From Terriglobia bacterium (GTDB taxonomy: Bacteria > Acidobacteriota > Terriglobia > Terriglobales > Acidobacteriaceae): a stretch of DNA of 64,000 bases. The notes beneath the pieces were generated by a model, which saw nothing but the letters and a program-made list of their open reading frames with translations, was not told the origin of the DNA and ran no database searches. Shown here in pieces: positions 44,611 through 52,211 of this stretch. The position numbers and the translations under genes were made by a program. The stretch spans positions 1 through 64,000 of the forward strand of contig JAVUPY010000071.1 of the NCBI GenBank assembly GCA_032252755.1. The letters run 5' to 3'. How positions within the stretch are numbered: position 1 is the first letter of the stretch; each line of letters starts with the position of its first letter.

Positions 44611-44646
44611 CTCTGTGCCTCTGTGTCTCTGTGGTGCATGGGTTTT
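44611..44646 (-). repeat. right terminal inverted repeat of the GxxExxY unit
   Basis: Reads CTCTGTGCCTCTGTGTCTCT then GTGGTG and GGTTTT on the plus strand, the inverted copy of 44067-44102. It ends about 145 bp before the nuoA start. Confidence 0.75.
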
Positions 44647-44791
44647 AGTGACCTAAATCACAGACCCCCCGTTCACTCTCTTTGTATCGTTGAACTCGGC
44701 CGGTTTGGGGCGTAGTATGCCCCTTTCTGGCGGAAGGCAGCTGTCTTTCTCGGCAGTTAGACCGCTTCTGCAGTTGGGAGAAACGAGGGTC

Positions 44792-45148
44792 ATGCCCCAG
44801 AATTATGTCCCCATCTTCATATTTGCCCTGGTCGCGTTCCTGGTGGGCGCCGGGACCGTCGCGCTTTTTGCGCTGGTTCGGCCGCGCCAGCCCGACAAGA
44901 TCAAGTTAATGCCGTACGAATGCGGCATTGACCCATTCGACCAGGCGCGCAAGCGCTACACCATTCGCTTCTACATCGTCGCCATCCTGTTTGTTGTGTT
45001 CGACGTGGAAACGATTTTCCTGTTCCCTTGGGCCGTCCAGTACAAGGCGCTCGGCGTCTTCGGCTTTGTCGAAATGCTGATCTTCCTGGGAATCCTGATC
45101 GTCGGGTACGTGTGGATCTGGAAGAAGGGCGCTCTGGAATGGGTCTAG
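44792..45148 (+). CDS. nuoA: complex I subunit A (NuoA)
   Basis: The ATG at 44792 follows GAGGG and gives 118 residues, the usual NuoA length; the frame is open further upstream. Three membrane helices are evident (FIFALVAFLVGAGTVALFAL, FYIVAILFVVFDVETIFLFP, MLIFLGILIVGYVWIW), with the conserved PYECGIDP loop and FDVETIF. It belongs to the membrane arm of NADH:quinone oxidoreductase, near the quinone channel. It opens the nuo operon; notably nuoB does not follow, and the next gene is nuoC 127 bp on. Confidence 0.95.
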   Translation: MPQNYVPIFIFALVAFLVGAGTVALFALVRPRQPDKIKLMPYECGIDPFDQARKRYTIRFYIVAILFVVFDVETIFLFPWAVQYKALGVFGFVEMLIFLGILIVGYVWIWKKGALEWV

Positions 45149-45275
45149 CCGCTGCCCATCGCAGTGTGATCAAGATCACTAAGCAATGTGAGTGGCGACC
45201 GTCACTGCAGGCCCTTGTGGCTGCTATAACTTAGCGTTCGGGATGATCGCTCTAACCACCCAGGAATAAGCCAGA

Positions 45276-45992
45276 ATGGCAGACGAAACTAAACCCAGTA
45301 CTCCGCCTGAAGGAACTCCCCAGGAGCCGGCAAAACCAGCTGAAGCGAAGCCTGCCGCAGAGGAAGCCAAGCCAGAGGGGGCCGCTCCCGCTGTCGCGCC
45401 GCCAAAGCCTGGCCCAGCGGCACCAAAACCCGCTGCTTCCGTCGCCGCTGCTCCGAAACCACCCGCCGCTCCACCAAAGCCCCCGGTTCCGACGCCCCAG
45501 TCACTCGATACCGAGCTAACGCGCCGCCTGAAGCAGACCTATGGCTCCGGTGTTGAGGCGTTCAGTTATGTTGGGCAGAACTATCTCGTCCTGGGCAGCG
45601 ACATCGTCCACGATGTCCTGCACGTTTTGGCGCACGACGAGGGGTTCGATTACTGCGTCGATCTCACTGCGGTTCATTACCCGAAGAACGAGAGGCCGTT
45701 CGAGATCGTTTACATCCTTTATTCGTTCTCAAAGAACGAGCGCCTGCGAGTTAAGACCACGGTCGCCGAAGGCGAAGAGGTTCCGACGGTCACGGATATA
45801 TGGCCTACCGCCGACTGGCTTGAGCGCGAAGTGTTCGACATGTTCGGCGTCGTCTTCGCCGGACACCCGAACCTCAAGCGCATCCTGCTTCCGGATGGCT
45901 GGAAGGGCTACCCGCTGCGCAAGGACTACTCGATCCTGCTCCAGGACAAGGAGTGGGTGCAGATCAACCTGGGAATTGAGAGCGGCCAATGA
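45276..45992 (+). CDS. nuoC: complex I subunit C (NuoC) with Ala/Pro/Lys-rich N-terminal extension
   Basis: The protein has 238 residues. The first 75 or so are low-complexity ([26 protein letters not shown]) and probably unfolded. The rest is an ordinary NuoC domain (30 kDa subunit): [60 protein letters not shown] and [15 protein letters not shown]. It sits in the peripheral arm near the quinone site. Its stop overlaps the nuoD start (ATGA). The extension is unusual for NuoC. Confidence 0.94.
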   Translation: MADETKPSTPPEGTPQEPAKPAEAKPAAEEAKPEGAAPAVAPPKPGPAAPKPAASVAAAPKPPAAPPKPPVPTPQSLDTELTRRLKQTYGSGVEAFSYVGQNYLVLGSDIVHDVLHVLAHDEGFDYCVDLTAVHYPKNERPFEIVYILYSFSKNERLRVKTTVAEGEEVPTVTDIWPTADWLEREVFDMFGVVFAGHPNLKRILLPDGWKGYPLRKDYSILLQDKEWVQINLGIESGQ

Positions 45993-47137
45993 GCGATTTC
46001 TACGAAGATATTGATACCGTCGGACCGGATACCAAGACCTATCTCGATTCCGACGAACTCGTGCTCAACATGGGGCCGCAGCACCCGTCCACCCACGGCG
46101 TGCTTCGCGTCATCCTGAAGTTGGACGGCGAGAAGGTCCTCGGTACCGAGTCCATCATCGGCTACCTGCATCGCGGTGTCGAAAAGATCGCCGAGAACCG
46201 CACCTACGCGCAGTTCAATCCCTACGTCGACCGCATGGATTACGTCGCAGCCGTTTCGAACGGGCTAGGCTACTGCCTCGCAGTCGAAAAGCTGCTGAAC
46301 ACCGAAGCGCCGCCCCGCGCGCAGTACATTCGCGTGATCCTCACGGAATTGAATCGAATCGCCAGTCACCAGCTCTGGCTCGGCACTCACGCGCTCGACA
46401 TCGGGGCGATCACTCCGTTGTTCTATACGTTCCGCGATCGGGAAGAGATCCTGAAGATCTTCGAGAAGTACTGTGGCGCGCGCCTCACGACGCACGCCTT
46501 CCGCATCGGCGGCACGCAATACGAAACGTACGAAGGTTTCGAAAAAGATTGCCTTGCGTTCTGCGACTTCGTTCTGCCGAAGATCGACGAGTACGAAACG
46601 CTGCTCTCCACCAACCGCATCTGGGTGGAGCGCACAAGGAACGTCGGCCTCATCAGCGGGAAGGACGCGATCGCTCTCGGCGTGACCGGACCAGTGCTTC
46701 GGGCGTCGGGCGTTCGCTGGGACCTTCGTAAAGCCCAGCCGTACTCGAGCTACGACAAATTCGATTTCGAGATTCCCATCGGCCTGAATGGTGACACGTA
46801 CGACCGGTACATCGTGCGCATCCAGGAGATGCGGCAGTCGGTACGCATCATCCGCCAGGCCGTCGAGAACCTTCCGACCGGCCCGATCATGGCGAAGATT
46901 CCGAAGGTTTTGAAGCCTCCGGTCGGCGAGATTTACCACTCTATCGAGGCGCCTAAGGGCGAACTCGGTTACTTCATCGTCAGTGACGGCTCCACGCAGC
47001 CTTATCGAATTCGCGTGCGGCCGCCATCCTTCGTCAATCTCCAGGCGCTCGACCTGATGGTGCGCGGCATGTTGGTTGCCGACGTCGTCGCCGTCATCGG
47101 AACGCTCGACATCGTCCTGGGAGAGGTGGACCGGTAA
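45989..47137 (+). CDS. nuoD: complex I subunit D (NuoD, 49 kDa)
   Basis: The 382-residue protein has the NuoD hallmarks: [15 protein letters not shown] with the quinone-contacting His, [31 protein letters not shown] and the C-terminal [10 protein letters not shown]. It forms the quinone-binding pocket with NuoB. The start is coupled to nuoC and the stop overlaps the nuoH start (TAATG), so the subunits are made together. Standard length, no fusion with NuoC. Confidence 0.96.
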   Translation: MSDFYEDIDTVGPDTKTYLDSDELVLNMGPQHPSTHGVLRVILKLDGEKVLGTESIIGYLHRGVEKIAENRTYAQFNPYVDRMDYVAAVSNGLGYCLAVEKLLNTEAPPRAQYIRVILTELNRIASHQLWLGTHALDIGAITPLFYTFRDREEILKIFEKYCGARLTTHAFRIGGTQYETYEGFEKDCLAFCDFVLPKIDEYETLLSTNRIWVERTRNVGLISGKDAIALGVTGPVLRASGVRWDLRKAQPYSSYDKFDFEIPIGLNGDTYDRYIVRIQEMRQSVRIIRQAVENLPTGPIMAKIPKVLKPPVGEIYHSIEAPKGELGYFIVSDGSTQPYRIRVRPPSFVNLQALDLMVRGMLVADVVAVIGTLDIVLGEVDR

Positions 47138-48417
47138 TGGGCGCCTTTCTGAACTATCTGCACTCTAACGTGACCCCCGGCGAAGCAGGGAACTACATCT
47201 GGGCCACCATCTACATCCTGGTGATCTTCCTTGCCGTTTCCATCGCCGTCATCGCGATGAACTGGCTGGAGCGGAAGATCCTTGCGCATATGCAGATCCG
47301 CCTCGGGCCCATGCGAGTCGGACCGCACGGCCTTCTGCAGCCCTTCGCCGATGCCCTGAAGCTCCTGATTAAGGAAGACATCATCCCCGATGAGGCCGAC
47401 AAGGTAGTCTTCTGGTTCGCGCCAGTTGCGGTGATGATGACGGCATTCACAACCTATCTCGTCATTCCGTTCGGCCGCACCCACGCCGTCACCGACATGA
47501 ATATCGGCGTGCTGTTCATGCTGGGCGTTTCGTCCCTCGGCGTCCTCGGCATCATCATGGCCGGATGGTCTTCGAACTCGCACTATCCCCTGATGGGCTC
47601 GCTGCGCAGTTCGGCGCAGATGGTGAGTTACGAAGTGGCGATGGGTCTGGCGATCATCTCGGCGGTCATGATGACGAGTTTCAACGCAACCGGCGTCGGC
47701 ACGTTGAGCATGCTCGGCATCGTCGAGGCGCAGCAGGCCCAGCACACCTGGTTCATCTTCAGCATGTTCCCGTTGGGGTTCGTCGCGTTCGCGGTCTTCG
47801 CCATTGCCATGGTTGCCGAGACCAACCGTGCACCGTTCGATCTGCCGGAAGCCGAATCGGAACTCGTCGCCGGGTTCCACACTGAGTACTCGGGCTTTCG
47901 CTGGTCTCTCTTCTTCCTGGCGGAATACGCGGCGATGATCGCCGTCAGCTCGATCGCTGTTACGCTCTGGCTCGGCGGATGGCTGCGGCCTTTCCCCAAC
48001 TGGCTGCCCGGCCGTTCGTGGGACATCGCCTTCGGCCTCTTTCCGGCACTGACTTTCCTGATCCTCGCGGGCATGTGTTTTCTCGGCACCATTCGCATGC
48101 CGCGGATTCCACAGTTCAAAATTCAAACGCTCGGCCTCGCGGCTTTCGGCGCCCTGCTCGGTTTGATAGGGATCGTACTGCTCATCCCGGGCGTTCGCGA
48201 CCGCGTGCTCGACATGTACTGGTTCTCGATCAAGGTCGCGTTCTTCATGTACCTCTACATCTGGTATCGCGGAACATTCCCGCGGTACCGCTTCGACCAG
48301 CTTATGAAGGTCGGCTGGAAGGTTCTGCTGCCGATCTCGCTGGCCGTGGTGATTCTGGTTGCGCTGGTGGGTCTGTTTACGCCGGCGACCCAAAGCGTTC
48401 TGGGGGTGTTGCGGTGA
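47137..48417 (+). CDS. nuoH: complex I subunit H (NuoH)
   Basis: The 426-residue protein is larger than the usual 320-350. Conserved features are ERKILAHMQIRLGPMRVGPHG, FAPVAVMM, YEVAMGLAIISAVM, ETNRAPFDLPEAESELVAGF and IWYRGTFPRYRFDQLM. The extra length lies mostly between GGWLRPFPNW and the final FPRYRFDQ segment and would add two helices (FPALTFLILAGMCFLGTI and LAAFGALLGLIGIVLLI). NuoH joins the membrane and peripheral arms at the quinone cavity. Overlaps the nuoI start in a GTGA. Confidence 0.95.
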   Translation: MGAFLNYLHSNVTPGEAGNYIWATIYILVIFLAVSIAVIAMNWLERKILAHMQIRLGPMRVGPHGLLQPFADALKLLIKEDIIPDEADKVVFWFAPVAVMMTAFTTYLVIPFGRTHAVTDMNIGVLFMLGVSSLGVLGIIMAGWSSNSHYPLMGSLRSSAQMVSYEVAMGLAIISAVMMTSFNATGVGTLSMLGIVEAQQAQHTWFIFSMFPLGFVAFAVFAIAMVAETNRAPFDLPEAESELVAGFHTEYSGFRWSLFFLAEYAAMIAVSSIAVTLWLGGWLRPFPNWLPGRSWDIAFGLFPALTFLILAGMCFLGTIRMPRIPQFKIQTLGLAAFGALLGLIGIVLLIPGVRDRVLDMYWFSIKVAFFMYLYIWYRGTFPRYRFDQLMKVGWKVLLPISLAVVILVALVGLFTPATQSVLGVLR

Positions 48418-48875
48418 GTATCGCTCCTCTGCTTCGCAAGGTTTTTCTCGTCGACCTCATTAAGGGACTCTCGGTGACATTCCGTTACCAGCATCCGGAC
48501 GAGGTCATCACCGAGCAGTATCCGCTGGAGCGTCCTGAGATTGCCGAACGCTATCGTGGCCAGCCGCGCATGAACGTCAATCCGGACACCGGCGAGACGC
48601 TGTGCATTGCCTGCGAGCTTTGCGCGCTGGCTTGCCCGGAAAAGCTGATCAAGATCACCAGCGAACGCAACCCGGTCACGAAGAAAAAAGAGCTGCGGAC
48701 GTTCGCGTACGACACGAGCCGTTGCATGTTCTGCGGCTTGTGCGAAGAGGCTTGCCCGAGCGACGCGCTCGAGCTGAGCCAGGATTACGAGGCGGCGCTG
48801 TACAGCCGCGAAGGTTTCATTCTTGACCGCGAGCGCCTGGAGAAAGGCCCCTCGCCGACGGTGTACTCGCGATGA
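48414..48875 (+). CDS. nuoI: complex I subunit I (NuoI, 2x 4Fe-4S)
   Basis: Translation starts at the GTG at 48414, overlapping the nuoH stop, with GGGGGTG just upstream; the longer open frame upstream lies within nuoH. The 153-residue protein carries two 4Fe-4S motifs: Cys64, 67, 70, 74 (CIACELCALACP) and Cys104, 107, 110, 114 (CMFCGLCEEACP). These pass electrons towards NuoB and the quinone. The stop overlaps the nuoJ start (ATGA). Confidence 0.95.
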   Translation: MSIAPLLRKVFLVDLIKGLSVTFRYQHPDEVITEQYPLERPEIAERYRGQPRMNVNPDTGETLCIACELCALACPEKLIKITSERNPVTKKKELRTFAYDTSRCMFCGLCEEACPSDALELSQDYEAALYSREGFILDRERLEKGPSPTVYSR

Positions 48876-49390
48876 CACCTGTAGCTACAACTTTTTTCTT
48901 CTACTTCCTTTCGATTGTCGCAGTAGCCGGTGCGCTCGTTACGATCACGCGGCGCAACCCGGTTCACTCGGCGCTGGCACTGATTTTCACGCTTCTTGCG
49001 TTGGCTGGGCTCTACCTCATGCTCTACGCCCCATTCGTCGCTGGCGTCCAGATCGTCCTCTATGCCGGCGGCATCATGGTGCTCTTCTTGTTCGTGATCA
49101 TGCTGGTGAACATCGAGAAGGCCGAACTGGAAGAGCGCTTCAACAAGCAATGGTTTGTGGCACTGCTGGCGGCCGTGGCGTTAGGTGCGCTGTTGGTCTA
49201 TGTGCTGCATCACGGGCAGAGCATCTTCCCGACTACAGTCGAGTTTGCCAGGAATCTTCCCGAAGCCCCGAACACCCAGCGCATCGGGATCGAGCTTTAC
49301 CGGAATTACATGATGCCCTTTGAAATCGCGTCCCTGCTGCTGCTGGTCGCGATCGTCGGCGCCGTGGTCATGGCGAAGAAGAGAGTTTAG
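48872..49390 (+). CDS. nuoJ: complex I subunit J (NuoJ)
   Basis: The 172-residue protein has five hydrophobic helices and the family signature [20 protein letters not shown], then [16 protein letters not shown] (TM3, whose pi-bulge takes part in coupling) and a final helix ([21 protein letters not shown]). It is a membrane-arm subunit between NuoH/A and NuoK. Overlaps nuoI and is followed after two bases by nuoK. Confidence 0.95.
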   Translation: MTPVATTFFFYFLSIVAVAGALVTITRRNPVHSALALIFTLLALAGLYLMLYAPFVAGVQIVLYAGGIMVLFLFVIMLVNIEKAELEERFNKQWFVALLAAVALGALLVYVLHHGQSIFPTTVEFARNLPEAPNTQRIGIELYRNYMMPFEIASLLLLVAIVGAVVMAKKRV

Positions 49391-49392
49391 TT

Positions 49393-49698
49393 ATGGGCGA
49401 GATCACAACACTGCACTACCTGGTTGTCGCTGCGGCGCTGTTCATCATCGGCGTCATTGGCGTGCTGACCCGCCGCAACGTGGTCATCATCCTGATGTCG
49501 ATTGAGCTGATTTTGAACGCGGTCAACCTGAACCTGGTGGCATTTTCGCGGCTCTGGAACCTGCAAGGCCAGATCTTCTCCATCTTCGTCGTGGCAGATG
49601 CGGCCGCCGAAGCCGCCGTCGGGCTCGGCATTCTCATCGCCTTCTTCCGCAACAAGGAAACGGTGAACATGGACGAAGTGGATCTGCTGAAGTGGTGA
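49393..49698 (+). CDS. nuoK: complex I subunit K (NuoK)
   Basis: The 101-residue protein has three helices with the conserved charged residues of Nuo[17 protein letters not shown] (Glu in TM2) and [18 protein letters not shown] (TM3). It belongs to the Mrp-antiporter-like core of the proton path. Length and position are standard. Behind it is a 110 bp spacer with repeated words before nuoL. Confidence 0.95.
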   Translation: MGEITTLHYLVVAAALFIIGVIGVLTRRNVVIILMSIELILNAVNLNLVAFSRLWNLQGQIFSIFVVADAAAEAAVGLGILIAFFRNKETVNMDEVDLLKW

Positions 49699-49777
49699 GA
49701 GGGTACGAGGTACGAGGTTCTGGGTACGAGAAGAAGCATTTAAGAACGAGGAACGAAGAACCCAGTGAGACGGACTG

Positions 49778-49801
49778 GGAACTGAGAACCGGGAACTGAG
49801 A
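49778..49801 (+). repeat. leader copies of GGAACTGAGAAC before nuoL
   Basis: GGAACTGAGAAC at 49778-49789 and a second, partial copy GGAACTGAGA at 49792-49801 lie directly before the nuoL start at 49809. The preceding spacer (49699-49760) is also repetitive (GGTACGAGGTACGAGGTTC). Confidence 0.65.
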
Positions 49802-49808
49802 TAAAACG

Positions 49809-52190
49809 ATGTTTCTCGAACACATCTGGATCATCCCCCTGCTGCCGATGCTCGGCGCGGCCTCGATGTTCTTTTTCGGGCGGCGCATCAGCAAGCAAGC
49901 GGTGAACGCGATTTGCGTCGGCGTGGTGGTGCTGGCGTTTCTGTGGGCCTGCGGTTCGGTCTGGCAGTTCACGCATAGCGGCCAGCCTCATTTCGAAAAA
50001 GTGGTTTACACCTGGCTCGGCGATAATACCGGCAGCGTCCCGTTCACGGCAGTTGGCGGCCATCTCGCGAATTTCACCGCCGACGCCGGCTTCCTCCTCG
50101 ATCCTCTTTCGTGCATCTGGCTGCTCTTTGTAACCGGCATCGGGATGCTGATCCACATCTACTCGGTCGGCTACATGGCACATGAAGGCGGGTACTACCG
50201 GTTCTTCGGGTACCTGAACCTGTTCATGTTCGCCATGCTCACGCTCGTGCTCGGTAACAACTACCTGATGATGTTCGTCGGGTGGGAAGGCGTGGGCCTG
50301 TGCTCGTACCTGCTGATCGGCTTCTATTTCCAGAAACACTCCGCCTCGACCGCCGCCAACAAGGCCTTCATAGTCAACCGCATCGGTGATGCTGGTGTCC
50401 TGATCGGCACCCTCACCCTCATGTGGTACTTCGGTACAGCGAAGTTCACCGAGATCAACCACGCCATTGCGGTCGGCAATTACCAGATCGGCGATCACTG
50501 GATCACATTGGCAACCATAGCGCTCTTTGTGGGCGCCTGCGGTAAATCGGCGCAACTGCCACTGTACGTCTGGCTGCCCGACGCAATGGAAGGTCCGACG
50601 CCGGTTTCAGCACTGATCCACGCCGCGACGATGGTCACCGCCGGCGTGTACATGGTGGCGCGTTCGAATGCCCTTTATCAGCTTGCTCCGCTCTCGATGG
50701 AGATCGTCGCAGTAGTGGGAGCGGTGACGGCCATCTTCGCCGCCTCCATCGGCCTCGTCCAGAACGACATAAAACGCGTGCTCGCCTACTCCACCGTTTC
50801 ACAGCTCGGCTACATGTTCCTGGCGCTGGGTGTCGGGGCGTTCGCTGCCGGTGTCTTCCACGTCTTCACGCATGCGTTCTTCAAGGCCCTGCTGTTCCTC
50901 GGCTCCGGCTCAGTCATCCACGCCATGAGCGGCGAACAGGACATGCGGTTCATGGGCGATCTCGGAAAGAAGATCCCGACAACCTTCCGGACCATGTTCA
51001 TCGGAACTTTGGCAATCGCGGGAATTCCTGGTCTGGCAGGCTTCTTCTCCAAGGACGAGATCCTCTGGCAGACATGGAGCAGCCCGCATGGCAGTCGAGT
51101 CCTCTGGGCGATCGGCTTCATCACAGCACTGATGACTGCGTTCTACATGTTCCGGCTCATCTACCTGACCTTCTACGGCAAGCCGCGCATGAGCCACGAG
51201 GTTGAGCACCACATCCACGAGTCCCCTAAGACAATGACCGTGCCGCTCATGATCCTCGCGGTGGGCGCGATCTTCGCCGGGTATCTCGGAGTACCGGCTT
51301 CGCTCGGCGGAAGCAATCGGTTCGAGAAGTTCCTGGAACCGGTGTTCGCCGTCGAAGCTCACGGTGCGACTACAACCGCTGAGGCCCTCGGAGCGAATCC
51401 GGAAGGGAGACTGGTTGAAGGTGCAAATCCCTCGAAGTTGACCGAAGGTGAGCAGGCCGCGAATCAGGCTGCTGCGGTGAACCAAGCTGCGAAAGAGGGC
51501 GAAGCTGCTGCGGGTGCTCCGCACAATGCGCATGAGATTGAGCCGTTTGAGTACATCCTGATGGGCGCATCGATCGCGGCTGCGCTGCTCGGCTGGTACT
51601 TCGGCCGCCGCTTCTACAAAGACGCTGACAAGGACTACAAGGAGCCGATCAACGAGGTGGCTCCGCCGGTGTATCGCACGCTGTTCAATAAGTATTGGGT
51701 CGACGAACTCTACGACTACCTCTTCACTGGCCGGCGCAAACTCGGCCCCGTTCGCCTCGGCGCGCAGGGACTCGGCGATGCGCTCTGGGTGTTCGACGCG
51801 AATGTCATTGATGGCGGAGTAAATGGCGCGGGCTGGCTGACGAAGTTCAGCGGTACGCTTTCGAACGCATGGGACAAGTGGATCATCGACGGGCTGTTCG
51901 TCAACGGCTCGGCTTACGCGACGCGTGGGCTCGGTTACCTGGCCCGACTCACCCAGTGGGGACTGGTGCAATGGTACGCGCTGGTCATGATCTTCGGACT
52001 GGTCGGTCTATCGTCGTACTACTTCGTTCCGGGAACAACCTGGCAGTGGCTCAGCGTGCATTGGTTTCTTTCTATCGTACTGTTCGTCCTGGCGCTGGTT
52101 GTAGGGGCGCTCGTGATCTGGATTGTCGGTCGCATTCAAACGCAGCAAGCCTTTAATGGGCCAAAGCTCGACGCTCAGTCTGGTGACTGA
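49809..52190 (+). CDS. nuoL: complex I subunit L (NuoL), first copy, extended
   Basis: The protein has 793 residues against the usual 610-660. The antiporter-like core is normal: FVGWEGVGLCSYLLIGF, NRIGDAGVLIGT, LPDAMEGPTPVSALIHAATMVTAGVY, KRVLAYSTVSQLGYM and HAFFKALLFLGSGSVIH. About 100 residues after the core (about 510-590) form an Ala/Glu/Asn-rich soluble loop (TTAEALGANPEGR, NQAAAVNQAAKEGEAAA), after which two or three helices including the lateral helix follow. It is the distal proton-pumping subunit. A second NuoL is encoded at 62287-64000. Confidence 0.95.
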   Translation: MFLEHIWIIPLLPMLGAASMFFFGRRISKQAVNAICVGVVVLAFLWACGSVWQFTHSGQPHFEKVVYTWLGDNTGSVPFTAVGGHLANFTADAGFLLDPLSCIWLLFVTGIGMLIHIYSVGYMAHEGGYYRFFGYLNLFMFAMLTLVLGNNYLMMFVGWEGVGLCSYLLIGFYFQKHSASTAANKAFIVNRIGDAGVLIGTLTLMWYFGTAKFTEINHAIAVGNYQIGDHWITLATIALFVGACGKSAQLPLYVWLPDAMEGPTPVSALIHAATMVTAGVYMVARSNALYQLAPLSMEIVAVVGAVTAIFAASIGLVQNDIKRVLAYSTVSQLGYMFLALGVGAFAAGVFHVFTHAFFKALLFLGSGSVIHAMSGEQDMRFMGDLGKKIPTTFRTMFIGTLAIAGIPGLAGFFSKDEILWQTWSSPHGSRVLWAIGFITALMTAFYMFRLIYLTFYGKPRMSHEVEHHIHESPKTMTVPLMILAVGAIFAGYLGVPASLGGSNRFEKFLEPVFAVEAHGATTTAEALGANPEGRLVEGANPSKLTEGEQAANQAAAVNQAAKEGEAAAGAPHNAHEIEPFEYILMGASIAAALLGWYFGRRFYKDADKDYKEPINEVAPPVYRTLFNKYWVDELYDYLFTGRRKLGPVRLGAQGLGDALWVFDANVIDGGVNGAGWLTKFSGTLSNAWDKWIIDGLFVNGSAYATRGLGYLARLTQWGLVQWYALVMIFGLVGLSSYYFVPGTTWQWLSVHWFLSIVLFVLALVVGALVIWIVGRIQTQQAFNGPKLDAQSGD

Positions 52191-52195
52191 GAACA

Positions 52196-52207
52196 GGAAC
52201 TGAGAAC
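52196..52207 (+). repeat. leader copy of the 12-mer GGAACTGAGAAC before nuoM
   Basis: GGAACTGAGAAC ends four bases before the nuoM start at 52212; a partial copy GACTGAGAAC lies at 52185-52194, over the nuoL stop. Identical to copies at 49778 and (inverted) 42344. Confidence 0.65.
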
Positions 52208-52211
52208 TTTT

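Larger units (their letters stand above)
44067..44646. mobile_element. ~580 bp unit with 36 bp terminal inverted repeats around a GxxExxY gene
   Basis: The ends are an imperfect inverted repeat: 44067-44102 and 44611-44646 match at 31 of 36 positions when one is inverted, and the inner 26 bp (CACCACAGAGACAC... and its complement) at 24 of 26. Between them lies only a broken GxxExxY gene. There is no transposase. The bordering sequence is known to recur beside GxxExxY genes in other genomes as far as I recall, which would make it the end of a mobile unit; in this window only the one unit is seen. It sits between lysS and nuoA, genes of opposite orientation. I saw no obvious target-site duplication. 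Confidence 0.6.

Noticed and set aside
47002-48393. 463-residue open frame on the minus strand
   Set aside because: It is the reverse of nuoH, rich in Arg, His, Asp and Gln as expected for antisense of a membrane protein gene; no start signal or domain.
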